From Haliclystus octoradiatus (lineage: Eukaryota > Cnidaria > Staurozoa > Stauromedusae > Haliclystidae): a stretch of 64,000 nucleotides of DNA. The notes beneath the pieces are model-generated. The model was not told where the DNA came from. It worked only from the letters and a program-made list of their open reading frames with translations, and did no database searches. Shown here piece after piece: positions 1 through 11,700 of this stretch. The position numbers were made by a program, and so were the translations under genes. Positions within the stretch are counted from its first letter, which is position 1; the number at the start of each line of letters is the position of its first letter. The DNA lies in NCBI GenBank assembly GCA_916610825.1, contig OU744450.1:4428578-4492577 (forward strand). Direction: 5' to 3'.

Positions 1-779
1 GTTGTAGTCATCGTTTTTTTTTTATTGCATATTGTAATCAGGATTGCACTTGATTAACCCATAATTATATGGTCCATGTTTCATCCTTATGCCACAGATA
101 ATGTTCAATTTAATAGGCAGCCAAAAATAAAAGCAAAATATTTGAAAGAATGATCCAAAGAAACTGTAGATTTTCTGTAGTGAGTAGCTAATTAGCATGT
201 GAGTATTGAGTTAGTGAGCGAGCTAATGAGCTAACGAGCTAGTTAACGAGCTAATGAGTTAGTGAGTAGCTAATGGCACCGACGGATTTTTTTCTTCGTA
301 TAATTCATCTTTGAAATAACTAGGAGAAATGCAAACTAATTGCTCTTTCCATTACCAGTTTTGCTGGTCCTTCTAGTCAGCTTCTAAAGGAAATTGAGAA
401 ATCCGGTGTGATCGGTCCCAAATTTGAACATAAGAAGACAAATTCAATCCGATCCGAAAGTGAAATATTCAATTTGAATGAATCAAAAATTTGATCGGAT
501 TGGACTCAGTTCGGATTCGCATACCTCTAATGCGGATAGAACAAGGCAATTGAAAAGCAGTTTGAAAACAACAACAATTTGGTAAGGACATGACTGTAGC
601 CTACCATAAGTGTTTGTGTAACATGAATTTATTGCAAACAATTGGTACACAACCCCCTTGCCATTTTGTGTACAAAGTGTACAAAGAAAAGTCTGTTTCA
701 ATTTGTACCTTATTACTGTTAACTCAGTAAAATAACGGTCATGAAATATTCTTCATGAAATTTCGAAATTACATTTTAG
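1..779. other. intron sequence upstream of the first visible ABHD11 exon
   Basis: No coding exon is visible here. The interval ends in a splice acceptor (ATTTTAG) at 773-779 that opens the first ABHD11 exon in the window, so most of it is probably intron. The only internal structure I see is the short tandem repeat at about 178-285. Confidence 0.5.
178..285. repeat. degenerate short tandem repeat (GAGCTAA type)
   Basis: Irregular units such as GAGCTAAT, GAGCTAAC and GAGTTAGT follow each other for about 100 bases. No gene is associated with it. Confidence 0.6.
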
Positions 780-3700
780 GTTATAAGTGTGGATTTACGA
801 AACCACGGTGATAGTGAACATCACCCGTCAATGACATATGAAGAAATGGGAGATGATATCATAGAATTAATCAAACATAGAAACATTGAAAAATACACTG
901 TCCTTGGTCATAGTCTTGGTGCTAAAGTGATGATGTCTTTAGCTCTACGTCAGGACAATAATATTAATGGACTTATATCAATTGATATGGCGCCTGTTTC
1001 GTATACTGGTAAACGTGGCGATATGATTGAAAAATATTTAAAAGTTATGCAAGATGTTGATTTGTCAATGTTAACAAGTAGAAAAGAAGCGGATCCAATG
1101 ATTAAAGACGTTGTTGAGGTAGGCTATCAATCAAATTAACAATATAGTTTGCTTCCACAGGGTCTGAGAAAAGGTTTACAAACCTGATTTTTGGTCAATT
1201 CAGCTCAGACTTCCAGCATCTCTACTTTTCCTGTACACTGTGCTTACGTCTGATTGCCTTTTAGTTATATTGTGATAGTTAAGATGAAAGAAAGACATAT
1301 ATATTGTGAATATCTATAAGGCAGCAACTCATTTCGATGGAGCTTTGTATATCCTAATAAATGTATATTTTCAATAGCAATAGGCTACTAAACACAAACA
1401 GTATTAAAAAGAGTTCTGTTGCGGTCAAGATCTTGGCAGCAGGATAACTTTCACAGTTAAAATTACAGCCACGCATTTTGTAACTTCTCATCAAATTTGC
1501 AATGAAATTAATAATTTTTGACAGTTTAATCAAAATTGCAATTTATTTTAAATTTCTTAAATTTCAAATATTTATCAAGCACCATACCAGGTTGTCACAA
1601 AAGTTTTGATCTTCCGGGAAATGTGTTGTTCGATTGTAAACCTTCTGGGATTGAATTTATATGCTTTATAGTTTTGAAGAATTGATCTTAAAATTTCAGA
1701 AATTTAATCTTACTTTGAAGCAAGATGCATGGATTTCAAAACATAAAAATATGAAATCCAAAATATAAATTTTTGAATAAGAAGAAAATAGCTCCGCTAC
1801 CGTCGGACTCATGGTGAATGATATAATAATCAAAATAAACAAATTGAAATCAAATTCAATAGAAAATCAAATCAATCAAATCATCATGCAAAGAAAAATC
1901 AAATCAAATCAAATTCAAAATAGTAAATCAATCCAATCGAATGATAAAAAAATCAAAGCAAACGAAATTTAACCAAACCAATATAATAACTATTGTATAA
2001 GTTAGATTAATAAAATAAAATAAAAAATTTGAGATAGATATTAAGAATGGAATAACAGAATAAAAGTTGAAAAAAGTCAAAAGAAAGTAGAGTAGAACTA
2101 TCAGAAAAAAAAATCCAAATAATAAATCAAATAAAAAAAGGAAAAAATGTTAATGCAGAGCGATGGGATTGAACTCCAAACCCCATGCGCCTGATGCAGA
2201 CGCTCCACCACTAGACCATACCAAGATCATAGATTGCAAGTGGTTTTCACTACTTATAATACAGGTGTGAGTTGTAAATGACGTGCGAAGTTGCAAGTTG
2301 ATGTCGCAGCAGAATTAAAACATTTTAATAAAGAACTTTAAAGAATGTAAACAACAAATAACCATGCAAACTATTACCAGAAGAATATTTATTCCTTACT
2401 AATTATACTAGGGGCGTAGCGCAATTTTATGACATACAGTAATAATGTGAAATTTTCCCTTCGGAGTACCGCTTTGTTATTGTTGTCGCATGGACAAACT
2501 GGTTTAAAAAGTCTTTACAATATATTCCAAATAAAACCATGAAGACTGGCTTAGCAGTTTAATGTAGCCTAATAAATAACTTCAGAAAACAATATAAACA
2601 ATAAATATATCATACTGTCTTGTCTAAGCCCCCAAACAAATGATGAATTGTCGGTTTAAAAGTTCTCACGGTCAAAACACAACAAAAATTATCTTCGAAG
2701 TTTCACCTCAAATAGTGATGTTACAGAACATTAAAACCGTTCATTAACCATTTAAAATGATGAGAAGAAGAAAACAATCATGTGTTCTACCGATGAAGAG
2801 ATAATCACGATGTAAACTAATCCAGGAGTATTAAGGGCCATTTACACTGCAGCAAAATAGGCACGGTACTCGTCAATTAACACATCAAAGGTGTGAAGGT
2901 GTCAAGTGTTTTTGAGCACGGGCCAAGCAAAAACACTGTCTAAACGGCTTTTTCAGACATTGAAAAGCGGCACAGTGCCTACTATTTTGATCGGGCCGAG
3001 ATCATTTCTCGAGGTAGTCTCGGCCCGCTCAAAAAGTGGGCACCGTGCCGTTTTGCAGTAATTATGACATCATCGTAGAAGTTGCGTCTCTTTACAGTGG
3101 AATTCTGAGGTTTTCTAATAAAATCAGTAACAGACTAAAGATTACCAAAGCTAGATAAGCACATTGAGCATATTTTGTTACGTATTTCTTTTGAAAATTA
3201 ATGAAGTTTCTGTAGTATAAGGTTTAATTATGCAAATTGTAACTACGAGTGCGGAGCGTAAATTTAGATGTGTCTTTTGTCACAGAAATACTGATCTGGC
3301 GTGGCAGCATGTTCAGGAGGTGAAAGACTAACCCAAATGTATTTGAATTTTGCTCAATGGAGATAGGAATGTAACAAAAATTTAAATATTATAATTGATG
3401 AAAAACATAGTGATTTTCAGTTCAACGGAATCCTTACAAGTTATTTAACATAATTGAATCTCAATTGATCGAATTTCACCTGTAAAACCATTAAATAATG
3501 AGAAACCTATAATTCAGTTTGTAAGTTTTCAATCTCGGCCCGCGTAAAAATAGGCACGGGCGATCTTGAAAACAGTTTTTAATAAGCTGTGTAAACCCTG
3601 AAAAAAAACAGCACGGGCCGCATTCTTGTTAACACCTCGAGTGTTAATTGACGAGTACCGTGCCCTTTTTGCTGCAGTGTAAATGGCCCTTTAGAAAACA

Positions 3701-6118
3701 ATTCATTTAATATTGCAATTGTAATCTTGCTAAGCTGCGAGTACACCAACATGGCCGCCATCAGAAAATGTTAGTAAAATGTCACCTCATTGAAAACGTT
3801 CCTAACCGTGATTCCAAAGGCAATGCTAGAATCTGAACAATAACTCAGTGAGGTCTAGGCGGATATTGCGCAATCGATGATTTTCTATGTGTTGTTTGCG
3901 GGCAAAGCAGTATACGATTTGCTATTTACACAAAAATCGCGGTAACGGTCACAATCACAGTGGCCATGTGTGAAAACGTAGTCGCAGCATAATATATAAG
4001 TCGCGCCCATAATCACGCTTTCGTAACCGTGATTTACCAATTTTTTTTTAACCTGATAGCATAGACTCATGTATAATCCGTAACCATGAGTCAATAATCA
4101 TGATAAGATGATTTTGTGAGGCAATTTCTACATTATTCATTCTGACCATGGGTTGACATGGAGGGTTAATCTGGATGCCACACCATACATTGGTTCTAAT
4201 TTATGATTATTATTGATAGGATGATTTTGTGAGGCAATTTCTACTGCGTAACATTATTCATTCTGACCATGGGTTAACATGGAGGGTTAATCTCAATGCC
4301 ATATCATCAAATTATGATTACCTGAAAGCTTTTCCAGATTATGTTGATCAAACGTTTAACAAACCAACATTATTCCTTGGAGGACAACTATCAGATTACA
4401 TACGGTAAGTTAAGGAGTTAAGATGTTTGTTGAAAAATAGTTTGAAGTTTGTGTATTTGTTGATTTCTATGTTACAGTCAAACCTGTTATAACGGTCACC
4501 TCTATACAGCGGCCACCTGTCTATAGTGGTCACTTTTGCAATGTCCAAAATAGTATTTTCTGTTAAATTGAACCTGTATATAAAGGTCACCTGTCTATAG
4601 TGGTCAATTTATCTACCTCTCTTAGGTGGTCGTTATATACATGTTTCACTGTATGTCGTTATATACATGTTTCACCGTATATGATTTTAATAAGTTATGA
4701 AAAGGTTTACATTGTAGAAAAGTCATTTCATGTTCTCTATTTATTGATATTGAAAACTCATCAGGACCATTTCCACAACCACCTTGACCATAATTACTTT
4801 TAAATCCATGAGGAACCATGAACTCAATTTCAATATCGTTGTTCTTAATATCGATTGAATACTTTTGTTCTATAGTTTTTATAGCTAAAGATATGATACC
4901 TGTACAAATACCCTTGCAGAAAAGTTTTACGAACTTCATGAGCTGTTTACGGACATAATCTAAGTTGTTTATGAACTAGCAATTCATGAGCTACGCCATA
5001 AATGTTAAATGGCCCACTTGGTCAAGTTATCATTAACTTTTTTATGAATCTTGGGCTCATGAATCATGACCATTGCATGAAAATCGAACCATTTTAACGT
5101 TCATGAATTGTTTTCACAAGGGTAGTTGTATTATAATAAAGCTTCAGGAAAATCCATAATAAAATTTTACTAAATCGTTTTGTTTACTATTAAAATCAAA
5201 CATACAGGAAAACCAATCTTGGTTGTACAGATATAATGAATAAAGCAACCAGTTAATTAAAAACTATCAATTTATTCTTATCTAAATAGTGTACAAAGTT
5301 CTAATAAAGCAAGGCCTACCGGTAGTAAAAATGTTAAATTGTTTTCTTAGAATAGTGAACAGTTTTGGAATTTTTCAAATCAGATGATAGAGTGTTCAAT
5401 AGAATTGGTCCCACGTGGATGGATCCAATGCTGACACAGTTTTAGATAATTTTGTTGGACCACTAATAGATTGCCAGTAACTGATCTTGTGGATGTGACT
5501 GTCATAGGCCTACCTTGATTGTGATCCTTAAAGGAGCAAAATTGACCGGCAGTCGCTACGAGCTCAACTTGAATTAGGCTTAGCGTAAATTTTATGGTCA
5601 ACGTCAGTTAGGGCTTCAAATTTCAGTTTAGCATGGCTTCAGGTACAGAAACCATACAAACGTCAAACTCGCACGTGACTCCATGAGCGTAGAGCTCGCT
5701 GGTCAATTTTGCTCCTTTAAGTTATTGATTTTTCCCAAGTTGCTTTTGGATAAGAATTTAACAGAATTTTGTTAATTTCTTTATCATGTTCTTGCAAAAA
5801 CCTCTCACCGCTGTTATTATTATTATTGTTATTACATCATGTGTGGAATGTTTTTTTGAGGGTAGCCGGAGTCCAGGAGGATAATTAGAAACAATGTTTC
5901 AATTTCTATTGACGAATCAAATCGATTAGAATAATTCAATTGTTTTGGAAAGTAATAAAATTTGTTTCCATTGTAGTGAGAAACACATCCCAACAATTGA
6001 AAAGTATTTCCCTAAAGCCAAAATACATCATATTGAAAATGCAGGTCATTGGGTACACGTTGAAAGACCAATTCAAGTTGTCAGATATGTATCAGAATTT
6101 TTAAATTCATTGAATTGA
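780..6118 (+). CDS. ABHD11: ABHD11-like alpha/beta-hydrolase, 3' part of gene (three exons)
   Basis: Exons: 780-1118, 4220-4404 and 5977-6118 (TGA stop at 6116). All junctions are GT-AG and in phase; the arginine after SDYI is split CG|T. The protein runs through SVDLRNHGDS, the nucleophile elbow GHSLG, IDMAPV, WRVNLNAI, PTLFLGGQLSD and the histidine motif NAGHWVH. This matches the order in vertebrate ABHD11, a mitochondrial serine hydrolase that forms a complex with the 2-oxoglutarate dehydrogenase. Nucleophile Ser and catalytic His are present. The N-terminal exons, with the oxyanion-hole HGLFG region and any targeting peptide, must lie left of the window. The gene is convergent with YDJC. 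Intron 1 holds a decayed copy of exon 4220-4404, and intron 2 holds a YDJC exon fragment. Confidence 0.9.
1119..2833. other. ABHD11 intron, unannotated AT-rich part
   Basis: This is intron sequence between the 1118 donor and the Harbinger-like element. About 1800-2140 is low-complexity A-rich sequence built from AAATCAAATC-like words. The only gene-like signal is the tRNA-derived sequence at 2156-2230. Confidence 0.6.
2156..2230 (-). pseudogene. tRNA-derived sequence (tRNA pseudogene or SINE head)
   Basis: Read on the minus strand it has an A-box-like TGGTCTAGTGG and, 35-40 bases on, a B-box-like GAGTTCAATCCC, as in a tRNA. The acceptor ends do not pair, the T stem is imperfect, and base 33 of the presumed anticodon loop is not T. 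It is therefore not a working tRNA gene. Confidence 0.4.
2834..3690. mobile_element. non-autonomous DNA transposon, PIF/Harbinger-like, TTA target duplication
   Basis: The terminal inverted repeats begin AGGGCCATTTACACTGCAGC and extend about 50 bases with few mismatches; the right arm ends in AAATGGCCCT. The element is flanked by TTA on both sides (2831-2833 and 3691-3693). Internal sequence has no transposase frame. A 3-bp TTA duplication with GGGCC-type ends suggests PIF/Harbinger or ISL2EU; the superfamily is inferred. Confidence 0.7.
4106..4190 (+). pseudogene. decayed tandem copy of the ABHD11 second exon
   Basis: This stretch nearly repeats 4220-4303: GATGATTTTGTGAGGCAATT, then CATTATTCATTCTGACCATG and a near-identical continuation into GGAGGGTTAATCT. 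It lacks an 8-base block (TGCGTAAC) present in the good exon, so its frame is broken, and it drifts away after about 4180. The downstream copy is the intact one and joins in phase to both neighbouring exons. Confidence 0.8.
4475..4651. mobile_element. pogo/Tc1-like MITE with TA target duplication
   Basis: The ends are CAGTCAAACCTGTTATAACG and a diverged complement ending GTTTCACTG, flanked by TA on both sides. Internally GTCACCTGTCTATAGTGGTC recurs. Related copies sit at 11436-11612, 33212-33400 and 35944-36084. A partial repeat of the right end lies at 4654-4677. Confidence 0.7.
4678..4888 (-). pseudogene. duplicated fragment of the last YDJC exon, in an ABHD11 intron
   Basis: On the minus strand this encodes KTIEQKYSIDIKNNDIEIEF, then NYGQGGCGNGPDEFSISI and HNLLKSYT, nearly identical to the last YDJC exon (8735-8945). 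The copy starts and stops inside the exon, so it is a genomic DNA duplication, not a spliced copy. The family motif MVHPGF has become MVPHGF through a small local change. It abuts a second copy of the pogo-like MITE end, which suggests capture or repair linked to that element. No promoter or start is visible. Confidence 0.85.
4905..5115. repeat. cluster of TTCATGAA-type palindromic words
   Basis: Words such as CTTCATGAGC, GCTCATGAATCATGA and GTTCATGAATTG recur here. A denser cluster of the same GTTCATGAAC palindrome lies at 52283-52440. Function is unknown. Confidence 0.45.
5526..5722. mobile_element. short foldback MITE with TTAA at both ends
   Basis: The left end TTAAAGGAGCAAAATTGACC is mirrored by GGTCAATTTTGCTCCTTTAA on the right, a perfect 20-bp inverted repeat over a 197-bp element. 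If TTAA is the target duplication it may be piggyBac-derived; that is inference. Diverged relatives lie at 7192-7443. Confidence 0.7.
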
Positions 6119-6502
6119 CATTATATATATATATATATAGTCATTGCCTTAAATGTAGGTTGACAACAATCGTGCTACCATGGAGAATATTAATTAAATA
6201 AGGTTACATATATTTATGTGTCAGACCAACATTGTTCTATTATACACCAACGCTAGGATGAAAAATTGTGATATTAATTTTTAGTATACGTTTAGGAAAA
6301 GTATTATGAACCATTCATGGCAGTGTATGCTAATTGTGTATCAGATTTAAAGTATTGAACATTATAATTTTTATGATTGTACAATATGAAAAACAAAAAT
6401 ATTTTAAATTTTAAAAATTGAGTTGCTTATTGTTATTATATTTCTTAATATTTTGGTAATTTGCGATTTGAAGTTTAATAGTTTGAGAACAATATTGATG
6501 GC

Positions 6503-6674
6503 CGTTGTCTGACAAACGGTTTAGCCTTCTGAAACCCTTAAAAATGTTTAACTTTCTCTTCTGAATTTTTTGTTGAGGATTGGCCTATTAATCAGGAAAT
6601 TATCAACTTTCTTCTGAATTTTGTCTAGCTTTCCAGGATCTAGGATCCAAGCATCCCCACTTTTGTCGGCCCTG
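6503..6674 (-). mobile_element. hAT-type MITE (CAGGGTCCGAC family), 172 bp
   Basis: The right end is CTTTTGTCGGCCCTG and the left end a diverged complement (CGTTGTCTGAC). The flanks TTGATGGC and TTGATGGG form an 8-bp duplication with one change, as expected for hAT elements. Confidence 0.7.
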
Positions 6675-7191
6675 TTGATGGGGCTCATATTTATATGTGA
6701 CACAATATTGGCTTATATAGAAAATCATAACGAAATTCGTTATATCGAAACAATTTTCCTGGGGGTTGTTTTTGGTATGAAGTTGCAAAAATTAAGGGTG
6801 TGTAGGCCTATATGTTATTGCCATAGAGTATGTTGTTGGCAATTCTTTTCTTCATTTTTAGGATAATCTTGCAGAATTACACCTCATCACATCTTTTAAA
6901 CATTTGTAAAACTAAAATCATTGCTTTCTATTGGCTGAAAACCAGTCATAGAACTAGTTTACCTATTGTATATACAATTTTGTCATGTTTTTTTTTACTA
7001 AACTGCACTTTTAGAAGTTTTGAGCTACGCCTGTTTTCTTAGACTTGGCAAAAATGACCGATGGGCTCTATGCATTCAGAGTCACGTGTGTGTTTGTAGT
7101 TTGTATTGTTTCTGTGCCTGAAACCATGCTGAAACTTGAAATTTGAAGCCATGCAAAAGCCATGACTGACATCGGTTGTTGAATTTACCTT

Positions 7192-7443
7192 GAAGGGGCA
7201 AAATTGACCGGCGACCGCTGCGAGATCAATTTAAATTTATGCTTAGCGTAATTCAACCGTCTCGCTTTGAAACAATTGTTATACGCAGGACTAACTTGTA
7301 ATAAAATTCATGTCAACAATGAACATGGTGTTATAACAATAAGCGTGCACGTGATCCTAAGTGCGTAGCGCCTGCCGGTCATTTTTGCTCCTTTAATTCA
7401 AGTTGAGCTCGTAGCAACCGCTGGTCAATGATGCTCCTTTAAA
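7192..7443. mobile_element. diverged GGTCAATTTTGCTCC-type MITE plus a partial second copy
   Basis: CTTGAAGGGGCAAAATTGACC at the left is mirrored by CCGGTCATTTTTGCTCC near 7377-7393. A further end fragment, GGTCAATGATGCTCCTTTAA, follows at 7422-7441. It is the same family as 5526-5722 but older and rearranged. Confidence 0.55.
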
Positions 7444-7539
7444 GGCATCTTAATAAATGATAATTGATTGTTAAAACTGTATGGTTCAAATAACTGTATA
7501 TTTAAAGCTAGGCCTATGCAATTTACATCCAACTTCAAC

Positions 7540-7955
7540 TTGTTCAAGAAACAAAAATGAATAGGCCAACAATATCTATATACTTTTATCTATCTAGTAA
7601 GCCAACAAAATAATTTTCTGGTGAGTATAATTTATGTTATTGATATGCTACCAACGTTCTTCAGTAAGCGCAAAATTGTCCGTTGATGGGATGTAGAGAT
7701 CCATCAACCTTGCGCGGGAAAATCGACAGAGAAAACAAGCATAAGAACAATCTCTTGTAGCAACTACTACCAACACTTTATATTTTTAGTAGCGTACATT
7801 TTGATTTGGATAATTTCCACCTGCCATGGAGCAATGGGTATGGCGTCTGACTAAAGTGCAGACAATAATGTTCCGAGCACACGGTCAAAAAATTTTTTCA
7901 AGAAACAAAAATAAATAGGCCAACAATATCTATCTACTTTTATCTATCAAGTCAA
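7540..7955. repeat. 65-bp direct repeat pair (7540-7605 and 7890-7955)
   Basis: Both units read AAGAAACAAAAATRAATAGG followed by CCAACAATATCTAT and CTTTTATCTATC. They lie about 350 bp apart. Between them, near 7815-7885, is a weak tRNA-like stretch (TGGAGCAATGG and GTTCCGAGC) that I would not call a gene. Confidence 0.6.
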
Positions 7956-8236
7956 ATATATATTATAATTTTAACACAAAAAATAATGCAACAAATTTTT
8001 CCTAATGTTTCATCACAGTTTCTTGTGTCATTCTCAAGTGAATATTTTATTAATCTAAAGCTACAGATTGACAGTAAAAATTGTTTGTCCCTTGTGGGAG
8101 AATATACATATAGTAAATATACAAAAAAATACCATATGAATTTAATGGAGGAAATTAATCAAGGATAGTTGTAAACATGTAAAATTTGTAATTTTATATT
8201 AATAAAATGTTGACATGAGAATGGCACAATAAAATG

Positions 8237-8621
8237 GCAAATCTAGAATCTGTGTAGTAGTATAGTCCCATAGAAAAAATTAAACAATCATACGGACACT
8301 TCTACTATCAGATAATTATTGGAAATAGTCTAGAATGATTCAACATGATATTCTGAACAAATTAAAGTCAAAAAATATTTTAAAATGTGCACCAGAACTT
8401 AGTTCCAGGCTCTTTTTATTTGTATCTGAGTTTTAACAATAAGAGCATGGAACTAGTCCCGGTGCACATTTTAAAATATTTTTGGACTCTAATTCGTTCA
8501 GAATATCTCAGTGAATAATTCTAGACTATTTCCAATAATTATCTGATAGTAGAAGTGTCCGTATGATTGTTTGAGTTTTTCTATGGGACTACACTACTAC
8601 ACAGATTGTAGATTTGCCAAG
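8237..8621. repeat. long palindrome (arms of about 170 bp, loop of about 45 bp)
   Basis: Left-arm words such as GTCCCATAGAAAAA, CATACGGACACTTCTACTAT and AATGTGCACC are mirrored in reverse order on the right. It is likely a foldback MITE. No target duplication was identified. Confidence 0.75.
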
Positions 8622-8716
8622 AAAATGTGTCTGGAACATTGTGACAACCTTGCTGTATTGTTTTTTGGAGTTAAACTTATCAAAAGAAAGACTCCTATAA
8701 ATATCATAATGATTTA

Positions 8717-11700
8717 TTAATGGTATATTTCTATGTTATATGATTTTAATAAGTTATGAAAAGGTTTACATTGTAAAAAATTCATTTCATGTTCTCTATC
8801 TATTGATATTGAAAATTCATCAGGACCATTTCCACAACCACCTTGACCATAATTACTTTTAAATCCAGGATGAACCATGAACTCAATTTCAATATCGTTG
8901 TTCTTAATATCGATTGAATATTTTTGTTCTATAGTTTTTAAACATTGCTCAAAATTTTCAATTGACATATCTTTCCCCATTGTTGAAAGTCCAATAAAAT
9001 GTGGAATTGATCTAAAAAAAAATAAATAATAACAACATTTATTATCTTTTTTTGTCACTTTCAGTGACACTGAACACGAGAAGAAATATTACTGCTAAAC
9101 TAGCCTGCTAAAGATAAAACATGTTTTGGTGGTCATAAACAAACTGATAAAAATCTACCATCTTTTCATAAAAAATCTGTTTGGACATGTTGATTCACAG
9201 ATATAATAATATGGTACAATAATTAATGTAAACACATTGTTTGTTGTAGGTTTATTGATAAAAGACAGAGCAGAACCAATATTACTGGTTTTGAACGGCT
9301 AAGAATTTGATTAATATGCACAAACATATTTTCGCCTTTGCGCGCTTATAAATAATTAATCAATTAATATTCATCAGGGTTTAATACAATATATTTTTAT
9401 CCTAGACTGTAATTTTTGCTTTCCAAAGTATTTTGATTTTTGGTTCTAGCTTAAATCATGTAAACACGATCACAGGCAATTCGCAGCTTTTTAATTCAAG
9501 GATTGCTGCCATTTAAATATTTTTATATATCATTCAATTCAAAATATTAAAATATAAATAGACTAGGCCTACTATTTCTTCAGATTTTTTGAAATTTGAC
9601 TAGAACTATTTATTATCTTTCTATCTGATTTTCTGCTAACTTTCCAGGAATCTCAGTCCCAGAATCCTCCATTTTATCAATTCCTGGTCACAGTTTAATA
9701 CAAATCAAAACAATTTGCAATGTGTAGAGGTCTAACGAATATTTTTTCAAAATAAAATGATATGTAAGAATAAGGTTATACCTTTACTATTGCTAGGAAT
9801 TTGGTCCTTACGTTTCTAAAATATCTAATTATTCTAATTTATTCTTCGTTTTTAAGAAGGGGATCAATCAATGCTTTACAGCTATGATTCAGAACAAGCA
9901 CTCGTGACACCACTGGTGTGCAAATTGTGACACCACTGAAAACTCACTATACATTCAGGTAGCACACTGAATGTGTTATAAACATTCTGTATAATAATGT
10001 AATATAATAGACCGAGTGCCACATATCTAAAACGGCAGGTTTCTCCGGTCAACTTGAAATTCACACAAAATGTTCATAAAAATACCATAAATACTTTCCC
10101 GTTTCTTGTTTTAGTCATATTTTATTGTGGAGCTCACCAACGTTGAATTTGTAAATCATTTCACAGTCAAAGCCCTTTAATTCATACATTTCGTGTTTTC
10201 GCCATGCTTCTATGGATTCGTAAAATCAAGGGAGAACAAAAGAATCACAGACCATGAAGCTCACATCCAGCATTTTCTCAAAACGATAAGAAAGGCTTTG
10301 ACCGTGAATCAAGAAATATAAATTGGATTTTTGAAGGGTTCACAATAAAATTTAATTGAAACAAGAAATAGAGAATTGTTCAGCATATTTTTATGAACAC
10401 TTATGTGATTTTCAAGTTGCCCGGAGAAACCTGCCCTTTCAGTTTTGTGGCGCTCAGTCTATAAGGTAAAGCACAAATATGTGAAAGTGCTGAATGTTTT
10501 TTAAAACATAGCATAATATAGCCTACAATTGAGACAAAGATGAGGCAAAGCCTTTCCGTAACTCCAAGTATCATGTGTTTATTTCACGATCATCAGACGG
10601 TATATCGTCTACAGATATACAGATATACCGTCTGATGATCATGAAAATGAAATAAACACGTGAAACTTGGAGTTACGGCAAGGATTTGCCTCATCATTTT
10701 CTCAATGTTAAACATTCTGTAAAACAAATTTCCTGATCTTGCTTATGTTACCCTATGCCAGCAATTAATAATTTTGAAAAACATATCATCTCTTGATTTT
10801 GTTAATTTGTCTAGTGCTATATACCTTATGCCAGCATTTCTAAATATTTCTTTTGCTTCGTCAGAATGTTTATTTACAGTTTTGTAAAAATTTAATCTTT
10901 CAGAATCAATATACGTATATGATTCTATATTTTCTTGAAATGGTATCCTTGTTGTAATCGATTGATTTTTCATAAGTTTTACTATGACGTCACGAATAAT
11001 TGGTAATGTATGAATATGTTGATGACCATCAAATGACTGAAGGGGATAACCCAGTTGATTATAATACCAAGAAATTTGCATTCGGCATTCATTTTCTATC
11101 TAAAATTAATAACAAGCAAATGCAATTGTTAAAAGAAATTAGAAAGATCCAGAGTCCGACAAAAGGTTTAACCTTTTGGAATCCTAGAGGTATTTCAACA
11201 TTTTCTTCTGAATTTCTTGTTGATGTTTGACCAATAAATCATTTGAAATATCAATTTTCTTCTAAATTTGCTCCAACCTTCCGGAATCTAGGATTCCAGG
11301 ATTCCTGCTTTTGTCGGATCCCGTATAACAGAGTTATATAGCTGACTTATTTTCCTTTCTCAACAGAAATCCGCCAAAGCAGACCAAAAATGCAATTTGC
11401 ATATTGCATATTGTTCAATCTTCATAATTACTGTACAGTGCAACCTGTATATAATGGCCAGCTACGAGAGGTAGCTGAATTGACCATTATAGACAGGTGG
11501 CCTTTATATACAGGTTTGATTCAATAGAAAATACTATTTTAGACATTGCAAGAGTGACCACTATAGACAGGTGGCCGCTTTATAGAGGTGACCGTTATAA
11601 CAGGTTTGACTGTACATGTTGTGAAATAAAAATATTCAATAAAAGTTTCTTTCAAGAACATTAAAATATGAAGGATAGTGAGTATTAGTGACAGAAAATT

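Larger units (their letters stand above)
6119..8716. other. intergenic region between convergent ABHD11 and YDJC
   Basis: This 2.6-kb stretch between two 3' ends holds an AT dinucleotide run (about 6124-6140), a hAT-type MITE, a GGTCAATTTTGCTCC-type MITE, a 65-bp direct repeat pair and a long palindrome, listed separately. I see no coding exon. Confidence 0.6.
9012..10824. other. YDJC intron 2
   Basis: Intron sequence holding two foldback elements (10007-10462 and 10541-10695). The rest is AT-rich with no coding signal. Confidence 0.6.

Noticed and set aside
2156-2230. A working tRNA gene on the minus strand
   Set aside because: Acceptor ends do not pair and the anticodon loop lacks T33; only the A and B boxes remain. 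The sequences near 7815-7885 and 55685-55780 fail in the same way.
10743-10824. Extension of YDJC exon 2 past 10825
   Set aside because: The frame stays open to 10743, but the donor at 10824 joins exactly in phase to GLSTMGK and matches family length; the extension does not resemble the family.
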